Shown in pieces: positions 18,034 to 27,634 of a DNA stretch of 64,000 nt. The translations under genes and the position numbers were made by a program. The stretch is from assembly GCA_947494645.1 (NCBI GenBank), contig CANLVO010000002.1, forward strand, positions 676,359 to 740,358. The letters run 5' to 3'. The DNA comes from an uncultured Litoreibacter sp. Its GTDB lineage: Bacteria; Pseudomonadota; Alphaproteobacteria; Rhodobacterales; Rhodobacteraceae. The notes below the pieces were generated by a model. It was not told where the DNA came from. It worked only from the letters and a program-made list of their open reading frames with translations, and made no database searches. How positions within the stretch are numbered: position 1 is the first letter of the stretch; every line of letters begins with the position of its first letter.

Positions 18034-18438
18034 ATGCCCAAAACTGAAAGCAAGCATCAAGTCTATACCCTTCTTGTGCAGGTGGGTCGCAGCGCCGATG
18101 ACGGGATGCCCGAAGGGGCCTCTGGTGCCGCGATGGTCTGTTATTCGACCGGGATCGACGAGGCAGAGGCCGTTCGCGAATGCGTCGCCCTTCTCAAGCG
18201 CGCCGGGCTCGCGCCGCTTGATGTCACGGGCTATGGCAGCCTGTCTGAACGTCTGGCAGAGGGGCATGACATCCCCGAAGAAGAGACAGAGTTGATGCAG
18301 CGCGCGCTTGATGAGAATTCCGTGGTCGTGGCGCAAACGACAACTCTCTACGATGAAGAGGATAGCAACGGGGCAGAGGCAAAGGCCTTAAAGCCGGGCA
18401 AACCTGCCGGATCAAAGAAGGGCAGTAAGAAAGGTTAG
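18034..18438 (+). CDS. Conserved-looking hypothetical protein with Lys-rich tail
   Basis: 134 residues from MPKTESKHQVYTLLVQVG; GGAG lies 6 bases before this ATG, which is why I reject the ORF track start at 17986. The first 115 residues have an alternating strand/helix pattern that would fit a small alpha/beta fold, and the end is a basic low-complexity tail (KPGKPAGSKKGSKKG) that may bind nucleic acid or membrane. No family is recognised. It is divergent from the receptor-like gene and convergent with the Hint gene through a four-base stop overlap (TTAG). Confidence 0.65.
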   Translation: MPKTESKHQVYTLLVQVGRSADDGMPEGASGAAMVCYSTGIDEAEAVRECVALLKRAGLAPLDVTGYGSLSERLAEGHDIPEEETELMQRALDENSVVVAQTTTLYDEEDSNGAEAKALKPGKPAGSKKGSKKG

Positions 18439-19094
18439 CTTTGGTAGCCGGATTTATGTTCGGCCGCGAAACAGCGCGCTTCTTCCTGAGAAAGAACCTT
18501 GCCGATGGACTGGCCGGATTTCGGCATGCTTTCGACCGCACATTTTCCGATGCTCAACGCCGCCGCATGTTCCAGCTGCACTTGGTACAGGTCCGTGTTG
18601 GGGGCCATTTCCCAATGCTGCGCCTTGCGTCCGTCTTTCAAAGCCCAGATCGGGACCAGCACAGTTTCAGCACCGAAAAGATACTCAGCAATGTCGGAAG
18701 TGACGGCGATGCGGTGATCCGGGCCAACGACAAGGTCCTGATCCAAACCGTAGTAGGGCGCGCGAATACATATCGCGGTCTTCGCCGTCGGGGTCTTCAG
18801 AATATGGCGCACAGCGACTGCGGCCCCTGACGGGTCCAGCACCATGTCGCCGGGATTGAGGTCTTGCACCGCGACCTGACCCGTCGGCGTTGCCACACGC
18901 GTGCTGCCCAAAAGCCCGGTTTCCGGACGTGCTTGCGGCGTATCATTGGTGTTGGCATGGTCGAGACCCGGAGTGGCATAGGCGGTTTGGGTGCCATTAA
19001 CCTGTGCCAGATCCGCCTTGATCCGCGACGACAACAGCTCTGCACGGCCCAAAAAGCCGAGGCTGCTTCCGTTCTGGATCGTAATACGGGTCAT
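18435..19094 (-). CDS. Hint-domain protein (Hedgehog/intein fold)
   Basis: 219 residues. After about 60 N-terminal residues the segment LLGSTRVATPTGQVAVQDLNPGDMVLDPSG matches the opening of bacterial Hint domains (usually CFARGTRIATPxG...VExLxPGDxVL). VVGPDHRIAVTS matches the second block with its conserved histidine. The nucleophilic cysteine expected at the start of the domain is replaced by glycine, and no C-terminal His-Asn is evident, so self-splicing or autoproteolysis looks unlikely. Similar stand-alone Hint proteins are abundant in roseobacters, with unknown function. GGAAGA precedes the ATG. Confidence 0.8.
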   Translation of the reverse strand: MTRITIQNGSSLGFLGRAELLSSRIKADLAQVNGTQTAYATPGLDHANTNDTPQARPETGLLGSTRVATPTGQVAVQDLNPGDMVLDPSGAAVAVRHILKTPTAKTAICIRAPYYGLDQDLVVGPDHRIAVTSDIAEYLFGAETVLVPIWALKDGRKAQHWEMAPNTDLYQVQLEHAAALSIGKCAVESMPKSGQSIGKVLSQEEARCFAAEHKSGYQS

Positions 19095-19578
19095 CGTTGA
19101 TCTTCCTGACGCGGGCGGTGAGTGTCGCTCGCGTGTGAAGATTTAGGCAAAAACCGTAGCCAATTCATGAATGCCGGGGGGCGATTTATGGCTAATTTTA
19201 AGACAACCTTGCCCAATTCCCGCGTGAGTTCTGCGCAAATGTGGCACGCGCAGCCGAAAAGCCGCCCAAAAGGCGCATTTCCAAGTGTCGCGATCAGCGG
19301 TGCCGCTGCCATATTTGCCTCCGTGGCCTTGGGCAGACGAGCATAACCGGCGCGCCCCAATTTCGGGGGCTGGCTTCCGTGAGTTTATTTTGCTCTTGCG
19401 ACCCTTTGCGCGCCGCATACCCTGCCTCGGGCTTATTTATTGTGGATAATTATTGTGTTACCGAGCTCAAAAGGAAGCCTTGCTTGCGGGCGGCTGCCAC
19501 ATCCGGGCGCTATTGCGTCTTTTTTGCCGCAACGGCTTTCGGCCGTGATCTGGTCCATACTCGTGCGAAGGAGCACCC
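19095..19578. other. 484-base region without a secure gene
   Basis: The region lies between the divergent Hint gene and dapE. One small plus-strand ORF, 19188-19346 (52 codons, MANFKTTLPNSR...), follows a run of G and ends in an alanine-rich stretch, but it has no recognisable family and could be noise. The right part is A+T-richer (TTATTTATTGTGGATAATTATTG, 19433-19455) and is the likely promoter zone for dapE. No tRNA or other structured RNA is recognised. Confidence 0.5.
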
Positions 19579-20727
19579 ATGACACAGCCGGTTGACCCCG
19601 TCTCTTTGACTGCCGATCTGGTCAAATGCGCCTCGGTGACGCCTGATGAAGGTGGCGCATTGAGCGTGCTGTCCGCGCTGCTCGAAGGTGCCGGGTTTGA
19701 ATGCCACCGGGTGGATCGCGGCGCTGTCAGCAATCTTTACGCGCGCTGGGGCCCACGTGGCGCAAACCGCAGTTTTGGGTTCAATGGGCACACAGATGTG
19801 GTCCCTGTGGGCGATCTCGACGCATGGAGCGTCGATCCATTCGGAGCCGAAATTCGCGATGGCTGGCTCTATGGCCGCGGAGCGACGGACATGAAGTCAG
19901 GCGTCGCAGCCTTTGCCGCTGCCGCCGTGGATTTTGTGCGCGAGACGCCCCCCAACGGTGCGGTGATCCTTGCCATCACAGGGGACGAAGAAGGCGACGC
20001 GGTCGATGGCACAAGGGCGTTGTTGGATTGGATGAAGACCCAGGGCGAGGTGATGACCGACTGTCTGGTGGGGGAGCCGACCTGCCCCGAAACCATGGGC
20101 GAGATGATCAAAATCGGGCGGCGCGGCTCGATGACCGTGTTCTTCACGGTGAAAGGCAAGCAAGGCCACGCGGCGTATCCACATCGCGCGCTGAACCCGA
20201 TGCCGATCATGGCGCGGTTGATCAGCCGGTTATCAACGCATGAGATGGACCAAGGCACAGAGCATTTCGACCCCTCCACTTTGCAATGCACCACAATCGA
20301 CGCGGGCAACCCGGCCACCAACGTGATCCCGGCAGAGTGCCGCGCGACGGTGAATATCCGCTTCAACGATGCCCATAGCTCGGACAGTGTCACCGCTTGG
20401 CTGCAAGGTGAGGCTGACGCCTTGGCTCTCGAGACCGGCGCTGTGATCGAGATGCGCGTCAGGGTCTCAGGCGAAAGCTTCGTGACGCCTCCAGGTCCGT
20501 TGTCAGCTTTGGTGGCAGACGCGGTGAAGGCCGAAACCGGCGTCACACCCGAGATGTCGACCACGGGAGGTACGTCAGACGCACGGTTCGTCAAAGACCA
20601 CTGCCCGGTTGTGGAGTTCGGCCTCGTCGGCAAGACCATGCACGCCGTTGATGAGCGGGTCGAGGTCGCCCAAATCCATCAACTTAAAGCCGTCTACAGC
20701 CGCATCTTGCGGGATTACTTTGCGTAG
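19579..20727 (+). CDS. dapE: Succinyl-diaminopimelate desuccinylase
   Basis: 382 residues with AAGGAG upstream of the ATG. Metal-site motifs of the M20 family are intact: [22 protein letters not shown] and [12 protein letters not shown]. The dimerisation lid domain begins around [22 protein letters not shown]. The enzyme hydrolyses N-succinyl-LL-diaminopimelate to LL-DAP and succinate, downstream of DapD. Its last codons overlap the start of the DUF2064 gene, implying coupling. Confidence 0.96.
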   Translation: MTQPVDPVSLTADLVKCASVTPDEGGALSVLSALLEGAGFECHRVDRGAVSNLYARWGPRGANRSFGFNGHTDVVPVGDLDAWSVDPFGAEIRDGWLYGRGATDMKSGVAAFAAAAVDFVRETPPNGAVILAITGDEEGDAVDGTRALLDWMKTQGEVMTDCLVGEPTCPETMGEMIKIGRRGSMTVFFTVKGKQGHAAYPHRALNPMPIMARLISRLSTHEMDQGTEHFDPSTLQCTTIDAGNPATNVIPAECRATVNIRFNDAHSSDSVTAWLQGEADALALETGAVIEMRVRVSGESFVTPPGPLSALVADAVKAETGVTPEMSTTGGTSDARFVKDHCPVVEFGLVGKTMHAVDERVEVAQIHQLKAVYSRILRDYFA

Positions 20728-21289
20728 AACGCTGGTCGTCATGCTCAAAGAGCCGCATCCGGGACGGGTCAAAACCCGGCTGGGGCGGGGCCTCGGTATG
20801 GTCGGTGCGGCATGGTGGTTTCGCCATCAGGTACGTCGCCTGCTGCGCGAGGTCGAGGACCCGCGCTGGCGGCTGGTGCTGGCGGTTTCGCCCGATCACG
20901 AGGGGTTGGCCAGCCGCGTCTGGCCGTCGCATCTGCCGCGCATCGCGCAAGGCCGTGGTGATCTTGGGGACCGGATGGGCCGGGTGTTTCGCGACCTGCC
21001 GCCGGGCCCGGTCTGCATCATCGGCGCAGACATCCCGGGGGTGAGGGCCTACCACATCGCAAAGGCTTTTGCCGCGCTTGGGGATCATGACGCGGTGTTT
21101 GGTCCGTCGGAAGACGGTGGCTATTGGCTAGTGGGTCTCAAACGCATGGCGGCCCAGCCTGCGGGCATGTTTGCCAGCGTGCGCTGGTCCAGCGCGGACG
21201 CTTTGGCTGATACGCAGCGCAGCTTGGGGCGGCTGCGCATCGCTCATGTAGAGACCCTGCGCGACGTCGACGAGGTCGGCGATCTTTGA
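20720..21289 (+). CDS. DUF2064 / TIGR04282-family glycosyltransferase-like protein
   Basis: About 189 residues if the TTG at 20720, which overlaps the dapE stop, is the start; an ATG at 20741 would cut off the first beta-strand ([19 protein letters not shown]) that the family conserves. Further motifs are [22 protein letters not shown] and [14 protein letters not shown]. The fold is a nucleotide-diphosphosugar transferase A type; some members work in arsenosugar synthesis, but no ars or sugar genes are nearby. The start codon assignment is the main uncertainty. Confidence 0.78.
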   Translation: MRRTLVVMLKEPHPGRVKTRLGRGLGMVGAAWWFRHQVRRLLREVEDPRWRLVLAVSPDHEGLASRVWPSHLPRIAQGRGDLGDRMGRVFRDLPPGPVCIIGADIPGVRAYHIAKAFAALGDHDAVFGPSEDGGYWLVGLKRMAAQPAGMFASVRWSSADALADTQRSLGRLRIAHVETLRDVDEVGDL

Positions 21290-21363
21290 GCCCAGAACCT
21301 CTGCATGCCCAAAGCAGAAAGAAGCCGGGTGCGCCGCGCCGTGACGCATGTTAGGCCTTGGGC

Positions 21364-23613
21364 ATGAGCAAATTTCCCTCCCGAGACGACATTCTGAACT
21401 GGCTCAATGACAACCCGACCAAGGGCTCCAAACGCGATATCGCGCGGGCTTTTGGCATCAAGGGCCAAGCCCGGATCGAGCTGAAGCGCCTGTTGAAAGA
21501 GCTGCAGGGCGAGGGGCTGCTGGAAAAACGCCGCAAAACCTATCGCGACCGCGACGGGTTGCCGCCAGTCTCTGTCTGCCGGGTTATGGCCGCAGATAGC
21601 GACGGCGATTTGTTTCTTGGCCCCGTGGAATGGGAGGGCGAGGGGGACGCGCCGCGTATTCTGTTCATCGCCAAAAAGGGCGATCCTGCCTTGGCCGAGG
21701 GGGACCGGGTTCTGGCGCGGCTGACGAAGGTATCCGGCGAGGGCTATGCCTATGAGGCCCGGCTGATCCGGCGCATCGGCACGGGGCCGCAAAAGCTGTT
21801 GGGCCTCTTCAAAGCGGGCTCTGACGGCGGGCGGATCACGCCGATAGACAAAGGCTCGGACCGCGAGTGGCGCGTTCCGGCAGGCGCCGAAGAGGGCGCG
21901 CGCGACGGCGAGCTGGTCGAGGCTGAACAGACCGGTCCGAAGTCGCGCATGGGGCTTCCTCTGGCGCGGATTACGGCGCGGTTGGGGGACCCGGGAGCAG
22001 CGAGGGCGGTATCGTTGATTGCCATCCACCAGCATGACATCCCGGATGCGTTTCCGAGCGACGTGGTGGCGGAGGCAGAGGCCGCAAAGCCTGTGACACT
22101 CGGCAAGCGCGAGGACCTGCGCGACCTGCCGTTGATCACGATTGATCCCTCCGATGCCCGTGACCATGATGATGCGTGTTTTGCCCATGCGGATGACGAC
22201 CCCAAGAACAAGGGCGGCCATGTGGTGTGGGTGGCGATTGCCGATGTGGCGCATTACGTGCGGCCCGGCTCGAAACTGGATCGCGAGGCCCGCAAACGTG
22301 GCAATTCCACGTATTTCCCTGACCGGGTGGTGCCCATGCTGCCTGACGCGCTGTCGGGCGATCTGTGCTCCCTGCATGAGGGGGTGGAGCGGGCCTGCAT
22401 CGCCGTGCGTATGGTGCTGGACGCGGATGGCAATAAGCTGGGGCACCGGTTCGTGCGCGGGCTGATGAACTCTCCGGCGGCGCTGAATTATGAAGAAGTA
22501 CAGGCGGGTCAGGACGGGCGGCCCAACGATAAGGTGGCGCCTTTGGTGAAAGGGGTCATCGCGCCGCTTTACGCCGCCTATGATGCCCTGAAATCAGCAC
22601 GCGCCCGTCGCCAACCGCTGGAATTGGACCTGCCGGAGCGCAAGATCGTTCTGGACGATGCGGGCCAGGTGACAAGTGTCGCGTTTCGCGACCGGCTGGA
22701 TGCTCATAAGCTGATCGAGGAGTTTATGGTGCTGGCCAATGTCGCTGCCGCCGAGACGCTGAAAGAGGCCAAGGTCCCGTTGCTCTACCGGGTGCATGAG
22801 GAGCCGAGCCCAGAAAAGCTCGAAAGCCTGCGGGAGGTCGCGGGGGCGTCGGGTTTCAATCTGGCCAAAGGGCAGGTGTTGGAAACCCGGCACCTGAACC
22901 GGCTGCTGGATCAGGCGAAGGACACGGAGCATGCGGAGTTGATGAACATATCCGCGCTGCGCTCGATGACGCAGGCCTACTATGCGCCCGAAAATTTCGG
23001 GCATTTCGGGTTGGCCTTGAAGAATTACGCGCATTTTACGTCTCCCATACGGCGTTATGCCGACCTGATCGTGCACCGGGCGCTAATCACCGCGCACGGC
23101 TGGGGCAAGGACGGTCTGGACGCTGCCGCACAAGAGGGGCTGAAAGAGACCGGCGAGCATATCTCGACCACAGAGCGCCGCTCCATGGAGGCGGAGCGCG
23201 ACACGACCGACCGTTATCTGGCCAGCTATCTGGCAGACCGGGTTGGCTCGGAAATTGGCGGGCGCATTTCGGGCGTGGTCAGCTTCGGGGTGTTTGTGAA
23301 GCTCGACGAGACAGGGGCGGATGGGCTGGTGCCGGTGCGGACGCTTGGGCGAGAATACTATCAGTTTGACCGCGAGGCCCAGACCCTGCGAGGCGAGCAA
23401 AGCGGTCGGGTGCTGGGCCTTGGCCAGCGCGTGCTGGTGCGCATCGCCGAGGCCACGCCGCAAACCGGCGGGTTGGTGCTGGAACTGCTGGAGCTTGAAG
23501 GCAAAGCGATGCCGCAAGGCGGCCGCGAACGCAGGTCTGGCGGGCCGAAGCGCAAGCTGGTGAAACACCGCAAAAAGGGATCCAAACTACGTAAAAAGGC
23601 GGCGCGGAAATGA
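21364..23613 (+). CDS. rnr: Ribonuclease R
   Basis: 749 residues from the ATG at 21364 (an in-frame TTG is two codons upstream). An N-terminal helix-turn-helix (SKRDIARAFGIKGQARIELKRLLKEL) and cold-shock domains lead to the RNB catalytic core, where TIDPSDARDHDDA carries the metal-binding aspartates. A C-terminal S1 domain (GGRISGVVSFGVFVKLDETGADGLVPV) and a basic tail (KRKLVKHRKKGSKLRKKAARK) complete the RNase R plan. It is a 3'-to-5' exoribonuclease that degrades structured RNA. The stop overlaps the ATG of the lytic transglycosylase gene. Confidence 0.96.
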   Translation: MSKFPSRDDILNWLNDNPTKGSKRDIARAFGIKGQARIELKRLLKELQGEGLLEKRRKTYRDRDGLPPVSVCRVMAADSDGDLFLGPVEWEGEGDAPRILFIAKKGDPALAEGDRVLARLTKVSGEGYAYEARLIRRIGTGPQKLLGLFKAGSDGGRITPIDKGSDREWRVPAGAEEGARDGELVEAEQTGPKSRMGLPLARITARLGDPGAARAVSLIAIHQHDIPDAFPSDVVAEAEAAKPVTLGKREDLRDLPLITIDPSDARDHDDACFAHADDDPKNKGGHVVWVAIADVAHYVRPGSKLDREARKRGNSTYFPDRVVPMLPDALSGDLCSLHEGVERACIAVRMVLDADGNKLGHRFVRGLMNSPAALNYEEVQAGQDGRPNDKVAPLVKGVIAPLYAAYDALKSARARRQPLELDLPERKIVLDDAGQVTSVAFRDRLDAHKLIEEFMVLANVAAAETLKEAKVPLLYRVHEEPSPEKLESLREVAGASGFNLAKGQVLETRHLNRLLDQAKDTEHAELMNISALRSMTQAYYAPENFGHFGLALKNYAHFTSPIRRYADLIVHRALITAHGWGKDGLDAAAQEGLKETGEHISTTERRSMEAERDTTDRYLASYLADRVGSEIGGRISGVVSFGVFVKLDETGADGLVPVRTLGREYYQFDREAQTLRGEQSGRVLGLGQRVLVRIAEATPQTGGLVLELLELEGKAMPQGGRERRSGGPKRKLVKHRKKGSKLRKKAARK

Positions 23614-24791
23614 GGCTGATCTGGGTGGTATTGGCGCTGGTCTGGACCGGTGTGGCGCAGGCGCAGGACGGGTTTTCCGAATGGCTCGTCGAATTTGAGG
23701 CCCGCGCGGTTGAGGCTGGGATATCCGCACCCGTGGTCAGCGCGGCGCTGAACGGTGTGACCTATGACCCGGAGGTCATCAAGCGGGACCGCAACCAGTC
23801 GGAATTTACCAAAACGATCTGGGATTATCTGGGTACGGCGGTCAGCGACGCGCGGATTGCCAATGGGCGCAAGGCATTGTCGCGTGAACAGGCGGCACTG
23901 GACCGGATCGAGGCGCAATACGGCGTCGACAAGCATATCGTGACCGCCATCTGGGGGCTGGAAAGCGCCTATGGCACGTTTCGTGGCAGCAAGGACGTGA
24001 TCCGTTCGTTGGCCACTCTGGCCTTTGACGCACGCCGCGCCGCGTTTTTTGAAGGTCAGCTGATGGATGCGCTGCGCATTCTCGATGCGGGCGATGTCAG
24101 CGCGCGGGCGATGACGGGGTCTTGGGCGGGTGCGATGGGGCATACGCAGTTCATGCCGGGATCCTATCTGAGCTACGCAGTTGATTTCGACGGCGACGGC
24201 AAGCGGAGCATCTGGGGCGATGTGGCGGTGGACGCCCTGGCCTCCACCGCGAATTACCTGTCGGAATTCGGCTGGGTCACCGGCCAGCCTTGGGGCGTCG
24301 AGATCAAGATCCCCGACGGGTTCGACTACCGGCTGGCGGATCGCGACGTGCTGAAATCCCCCGCCGATTGGGCGGCGCTGGGGGTGTTGGATGTGGCTGG
24401 CCGCGTTGTGCCGGATCATGGCATGGCCTCGATCCTGTTGCCTGCAGGGGCGCAAGGCGCAGGGTTCATGATCTTCGACAATTTCGCCGTGCTGGAACGC
24501 TATAATACCGCGGATGCCTATGTGATCGGTGTGGGCCATCTGGCGGACCGGTTGCGCGGCGGTGGGGCGTTTGAAGGCGGCTGGCCTTTGGGCGACAGAG
24601 CCCTGAGTTTTGACGAGCGGATCGAGTTGCAGGAGCGGCTGACAGCGCTTGGGTTTGATACCCAGAAGATCGACGCCAAGATCGGGCCGCTGACGATCAA
24701 TGCCGTGCGCGGGTTTCAGGCCAGCGTCGGGCTGGTGCCTGACGGATATGCTTCTCCCGCGCTGCTTGAGCGGTTGCGCGACGCCAATTGA
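23610..24791 (+). CDS. Lytic murein transglycosylase, MltB type, with peptidoglycan-binding domain
   Basis: 393 residues, coupled to rnr by an ATGA overlap. A signal peptide (RLIWVVLALVWTGVAQA) is followed by an SLT_2 domain with catalytic Glu in WGLESAYGTF (E118) and GAMGHTQFMPGSY. The last 65 residues (FDERIELQERLTALGFDTQKIDAKIGPLTINAVRGFQ) form a PG_binding_1 domain. It cleaves the MurNAc-GlcNAc bond with formation of 1,6-anhydroMurNAc in the periplasm. Its products fit the AmgK/MurU recycling genes found near 57 kb. Confidence 0.92.
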   Translation: MRLIWVVLALVWTGVAQAQDGFSEWLVEFEARAVEAGISAPVVSAALNGVTYDPEVIKRDRNQSEFTKTIWDYLGTAVSDARIANGRKALSREQAALDRIEAQYGVDKHIVTAIWGLESAYGTFRGSKDVIRSLATLAFDARRAAFFEGQLMDALRILDAGDVSARAMTGSWAGAMGHTQFMPGSYLSYAVDFDGDGKRSIWGDVAVDALASTANYLSEFGWVTGQPWGVEIKIPDGFDYRLADRDVLKSPADWAALGVLDVAGRVVPDHGMASILLPAGAQGAGFMIFDNFAVLERYNTADAYVIGVGHLADRLRGGGAFEGGWPLGDRALSFDERIELQERLTALGFDTQKIDAKIGPLTINAVRGFQASVGLVPDGYASPALLERLRDAN

Positions 24792-24995
24792 GCGCCTGCG
24801 GCCGCAGATTTCTTATTGGCGCTTGTGGCTGGCGCGAGCCCGTACTGGCCTGCGTTTCGACGTGTTTCGCGGTTATTTGAGTATTTTTTGACCAAATGGA
24901 GAGGGGCGCATGGCGTGCGGCCTCGAATGTGGGTGGTCATTAGGGGGGAGGTGCGGTAGTGCGCCCTCGATACCTCCGTTTAAAGGCAAGACGTT

Positions 24996-26813
24996 ATGGA
25001 CCTTCGCAACATTGCGATCATCGCACACGTGGACCACGGCAAGACGACGCTGGTGGATGAGCTGCTGAAGCAATCGGGCTCGTTCCGGGAAAATCAGGCT
25101 GTGGCCGAGCGGGCCATGGACAGCAACGACTTGGAGCGGGAACGCGGGATCACCATTCTTGCGAAGGCCACATCAGTGGAGTGGAAGGGCATCCGTATTA
25201 ATATCGTCGACACGCCCGGCCACGCCGATTTCGGTGGCGAGGTGGAGCGTATCTTGTCGATGGTGGACGGCGTGGTCTTGCTGGTGGATGCCGCAGAGGG
25301 CCCGATGCCGCAGACAAAGTTCGTGACCTCGAAGGCGCTGGCCTTGGGGCTACGTCCGATCGTTGTGCTGAACAAGGTCGACAAGCAAGATGCCGAGCCG
25401 GACCGGGCATTGGACGAGTGTTTTGACCTGTTTGCCAACCTTGGCGCGAATGATGACCAGCTGGATTTTCCGTCCATGTACGCCTCTGGCCGGTCCGGCT
25501 GGGCGGATATGGAACTCGATGGCCCGCGCAAGGATCTGACGGCCCTACTGGATCTGATCGTGGATCACGTGCCCGCGCCTGCGCAGATTGAAGCGCGCGA
25601 CGCGCCGTTTCGGATGTTGGCGACGACTTTGGGGTCTGACCCGTTCATTGGCCGGTTGCTGACAGGCCGGGTGGAAAGCGGCACGTTGAAAGCCGGGGAA
25701 ACTGTGAAAGCGCTGTCGCGCGACGGCACCAAGATCGAGCAGTTCCGCTGCACCAAGATCATGGCGTCGCGGGGCCTGAATTTTGAGGCGATCGATGCGG
25801 CCGAGGCGGGCGATATCGTGTCGCTGGCGGGTATGTCGAAAGCGACCGTGGCGGACACGATCTGCGCGGTGGATGTCGACGAGGCGATCCCGGCGCAGCC
25901 GATTGATCCGCCGACGATAACGGTGACCTTCGGGATCAACGACAGCCCGCTCGCGGGTAAGGACGGCAAGAAAGTGCAGAGTCGTGTGATCCGGGACCGG
26001 CTGATGAAAGAGGCCGAGAGCAACGTCGCGATCAAGGTGACGGACACGCCCGGCGGTGATGCGTTTGAAGTGGCGGGGCGCGGCGAATTGCAGATGGGCG
26101 TGTTGATCGAAAACATGCGCCGCGAAGGGTTCGAGCTGAGTATCTCCCGCCCGCAGGTGCTGTTTCAGGAGATCGACGGTGTGCGCCATGAGCCCATCGA
26201 AGAGGTGACGATTGATGTGGATGACGACTATTCCGGCTCGGTGATTGAAAAAATCACCGGGGTACGGAAGGGCGAGCTGACGGAGATGAAATCTGCTGGT
26301 GCGGGCAAGACGCGGATCATCGCGCATGTGCCGTCGCGCGGGTTGATCGGCTATCACGGCGAGTTTCTGACCGATACGCGCGGCACGGGTGTTTTGAACC
26401 GCGTCTTCCACGAATGGGCCCCGCATAAGGGCGATATTCCGGGTCGTCGTGCGGGCGTATTGATCTCGATGGAGAACGGCGTTTCAGTGGCCTATGCAAT
26501 CTTCAACCTTGAGGACCGGGGCAAGTTTTTCATCGGCTCTCAGGAGGCGGTGTATCAGGGGATGATCATCGGCGAGCACAGCCGTGAAAATGATCTGGAA
26601 GTGAACCCGCTGAAGGGCAAGAAGCTGACCAATGTGCGGGCGTCTGGGACGGATGAGGCGGTGCGGCTGACCACGCCGGTGCGCATGTCGCTGGAAGAGG
26701 CGATTGCCTATATCGACAATGACGAGCTGGTTGAGGTGACGCCAAACGCCATCCGTTTGCGCAAGCGCCATCTGGACCCGCATGAGCGGAAACGGGCATC
26801 CCGGGCAGGTTAG
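24996..26813 (+). CDS. typA: Translational GTPase TypA/BipA
   Basis: 605 residues. G1 AHVDHGKTT, switch [24 protein letters not shown] and [11 protein letters not shown] are intact, and the C-terminal half has the EF-G-like domains and the BipA-specific end ([23 protein letters not shown]). It is a ribosome-associated GTPase needed for 50S assembly and growth under stress and cold. It is monocistronic, with a 204-base leader region, and convergent with the MOSC gene. Confidence 0.96.
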   Translation: MDLRNIAIIAHVDHGKTTLVDELLKQSGSFRENQAVAERAMDSNDLERERGITILAKATSVEWKGIRINIVDTPGHADFGGEVERILSMVDGVVLLVDAAEGPMPQTKFVTSKALALGLRPIVVLNKVDKQDAEPDRALDECFDLFANLGANDDQLDFPSMYASGRSGWADMELDGPRKDLTALLDLIVDHVPAPAQIEARDAPFRMLATTLGSDPFIGRLLTGRVESGTLKAGETVKALSRDGTKIEQFRCTKIMASRGLNFEAIDAAEAGDIVSLAGMSKATVADTICAVDVDEAIPAQPIDPPTITVTFGINDSPLAGKDGKKVQSRVIRDRLMKEAESNVAIKVTDTPGGDAFEVAGRGELQMGVLIENMRREGFELSISRPQVLFQEIDGVRHEPIEEVTIDVDDDYSGSVIEKITGVRKGELTEMKSAGAGKTRIIAHVPSRGLIGYHGEFLTDTRGTGVLNRVFHEWAPHKGDIPGRRAGVLISMENGVSVAYAIFNLEDRGKFFIGSQEAVYQGMIIGEHSRENDLEVNPLKGKKLTNVRASGTDEAVRLTTPVRMSLEEAIAYIDNDELVEVTPNAIRLRKRHLDPHERKRASRAG

Positions 26814-26849
26814 AACCGCAGGCTTTCGAGCATTCCTACTGAGACGAAA

Positions 26850-27326
26850 CTAAGACGTGCTTGCAACCGTGAGCGCGTCTTTTTCTTTGATCAGACCGGG
26901 GTGGATCACCTCGGCATACCAGCCGCCATGGCCGCGCATGGCGTTGTAGCCGCCGGGTCCGATGACCTTCTCCATCCGCGAGCAGGGCGCGCAGGGTTTG
27001 GTGAGTTTCAGCTGCGCGGTGCCGATGTGCAGGACGTCGTGGCGCAGTGCCGTGAGGTTGATGCCGGAGATGACGATGTTGCGGCGCAGCATCTCGGGCG
27101 TGACGGTCTGGCCGGTGAGGGCTGCGATGACGGGCAGATGCTCCGCTTGAATAAGGGTCACGGCGCGGGGGCCACCGGAGGTGTAGTGATCGCCTGCGAG
27201 ACCTTTTTCGGTGACCTCGACCTCTGTGACGATATGTATTGTCGCAAGTCGGGCGGGGCGCAGGCCGATCCAATCGACGGAGCCCGGTCGCGGATGGGAG
27301 CGCATGAGGGTGCGCAGCTCAGACAT
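26850..27326 (-). CDS. MOSC-domain protein
   Basis: 158 residues. VTEKGLAGDHYTSGG, AVTLIQAEHLPVIA and the cysteine motif KPCAPCSRM match the MOSC (molybdenum cofactor sulfurase C-terminal) family. Members bind the molybdenum cofactor or handle its sulfur, as in YiiM and mARC-type proteins; the exact substrate is unknown. It is the last gene of a five-gene overlapping run; its ATG overlaps the previous stop by 8 bases. Confidence 0.85.
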   Translation of the reverse strand: MSELRTLMRSHPRPGSVDWIGLRPARLATIHIVTEVEVTEKGLAGDHYTSGGPRAVTLIQAEHLPVIAALTGQTVTPEMLRRNIVISGINLTALRHDVLHIGTAQLKLTKPCAPCSRMEKVIGPGGYNAMRGHGGWYAEVIHPGLIKEKDALTVASTS

Positions 27327-27585
27327 TTTGCAGGTTCAGGCAGGTTTTCTTGCGGGCGGGCAGGACCAGTTTGACGCCTGATTTGTAGAGGTTGCGGACG
27401 TAGTCGGGGTCTTCGGAATAGACGATCAGCAGCGGGCCTTTTGTTCCAATGACGGCGACGTTCTCCGGCAAGGCCTGAGTGGTCGCGGGGATGAATGCCG
27501 TGTTGATTGATCCCGGCCACATCGCTGCGGCAGCGATGGCGAGCCATGCCAGCAGGGCGGCGCAGGGGATCAGGAGCTGTTTCAT
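27319..27585 (-). CDS. Small exported hypothetical protein
   Basis: 88 residues from MKQLLIPCAALLAWLAIAAAAMW at 27585, whose first ~22 residues form a signal peptide or anchor. An ATG at 27645, overlapping the stop of the upstream gene, would add 20 residues and is possible by coupling. The mature part (ENVAVIGTKGPLLIVYSEDPDYVRNLYKSGVKLVLPARKKTCL) has no recognisable family; its single cysteine is near the end. It sits inside the FAD-oxidase operon and probably acts in the periplasm. Confidence 0.65.
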   Translation of the reverse strand: MKQLLIPCAALLAWLAIAAAAMWPGSINTAFIPATTQALPENVAVIGTKGPLLIVYSEDPDYVRNLYKSGVKLVLPARKKTCLNLQNV

Positions 27586-27634
27586 CTTTGAGAGCGGCCC
27601 TTCGGGGAGGATATTTTGAAACATGGGAAGCGGA

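Noticed and set aside
19188-19346. 52-codon plus-strand ORF before dapE
   Set aside because: There is no family and only a G-run as possible ribosome site; it is left as part of the intergenic description rather than called as a gene.
21244-22446. 400-residue minus-strand ORF
   Set aside because: It lies opposite rnr, which has all RNase R motifs; the shadow has none.
24795-24806. Palindrome CTGCGGCCGCAG after the lytic transglycosylase gene
   Set aside because: The stem would have no loop and there is no T-run, so it is not a credible terminator.
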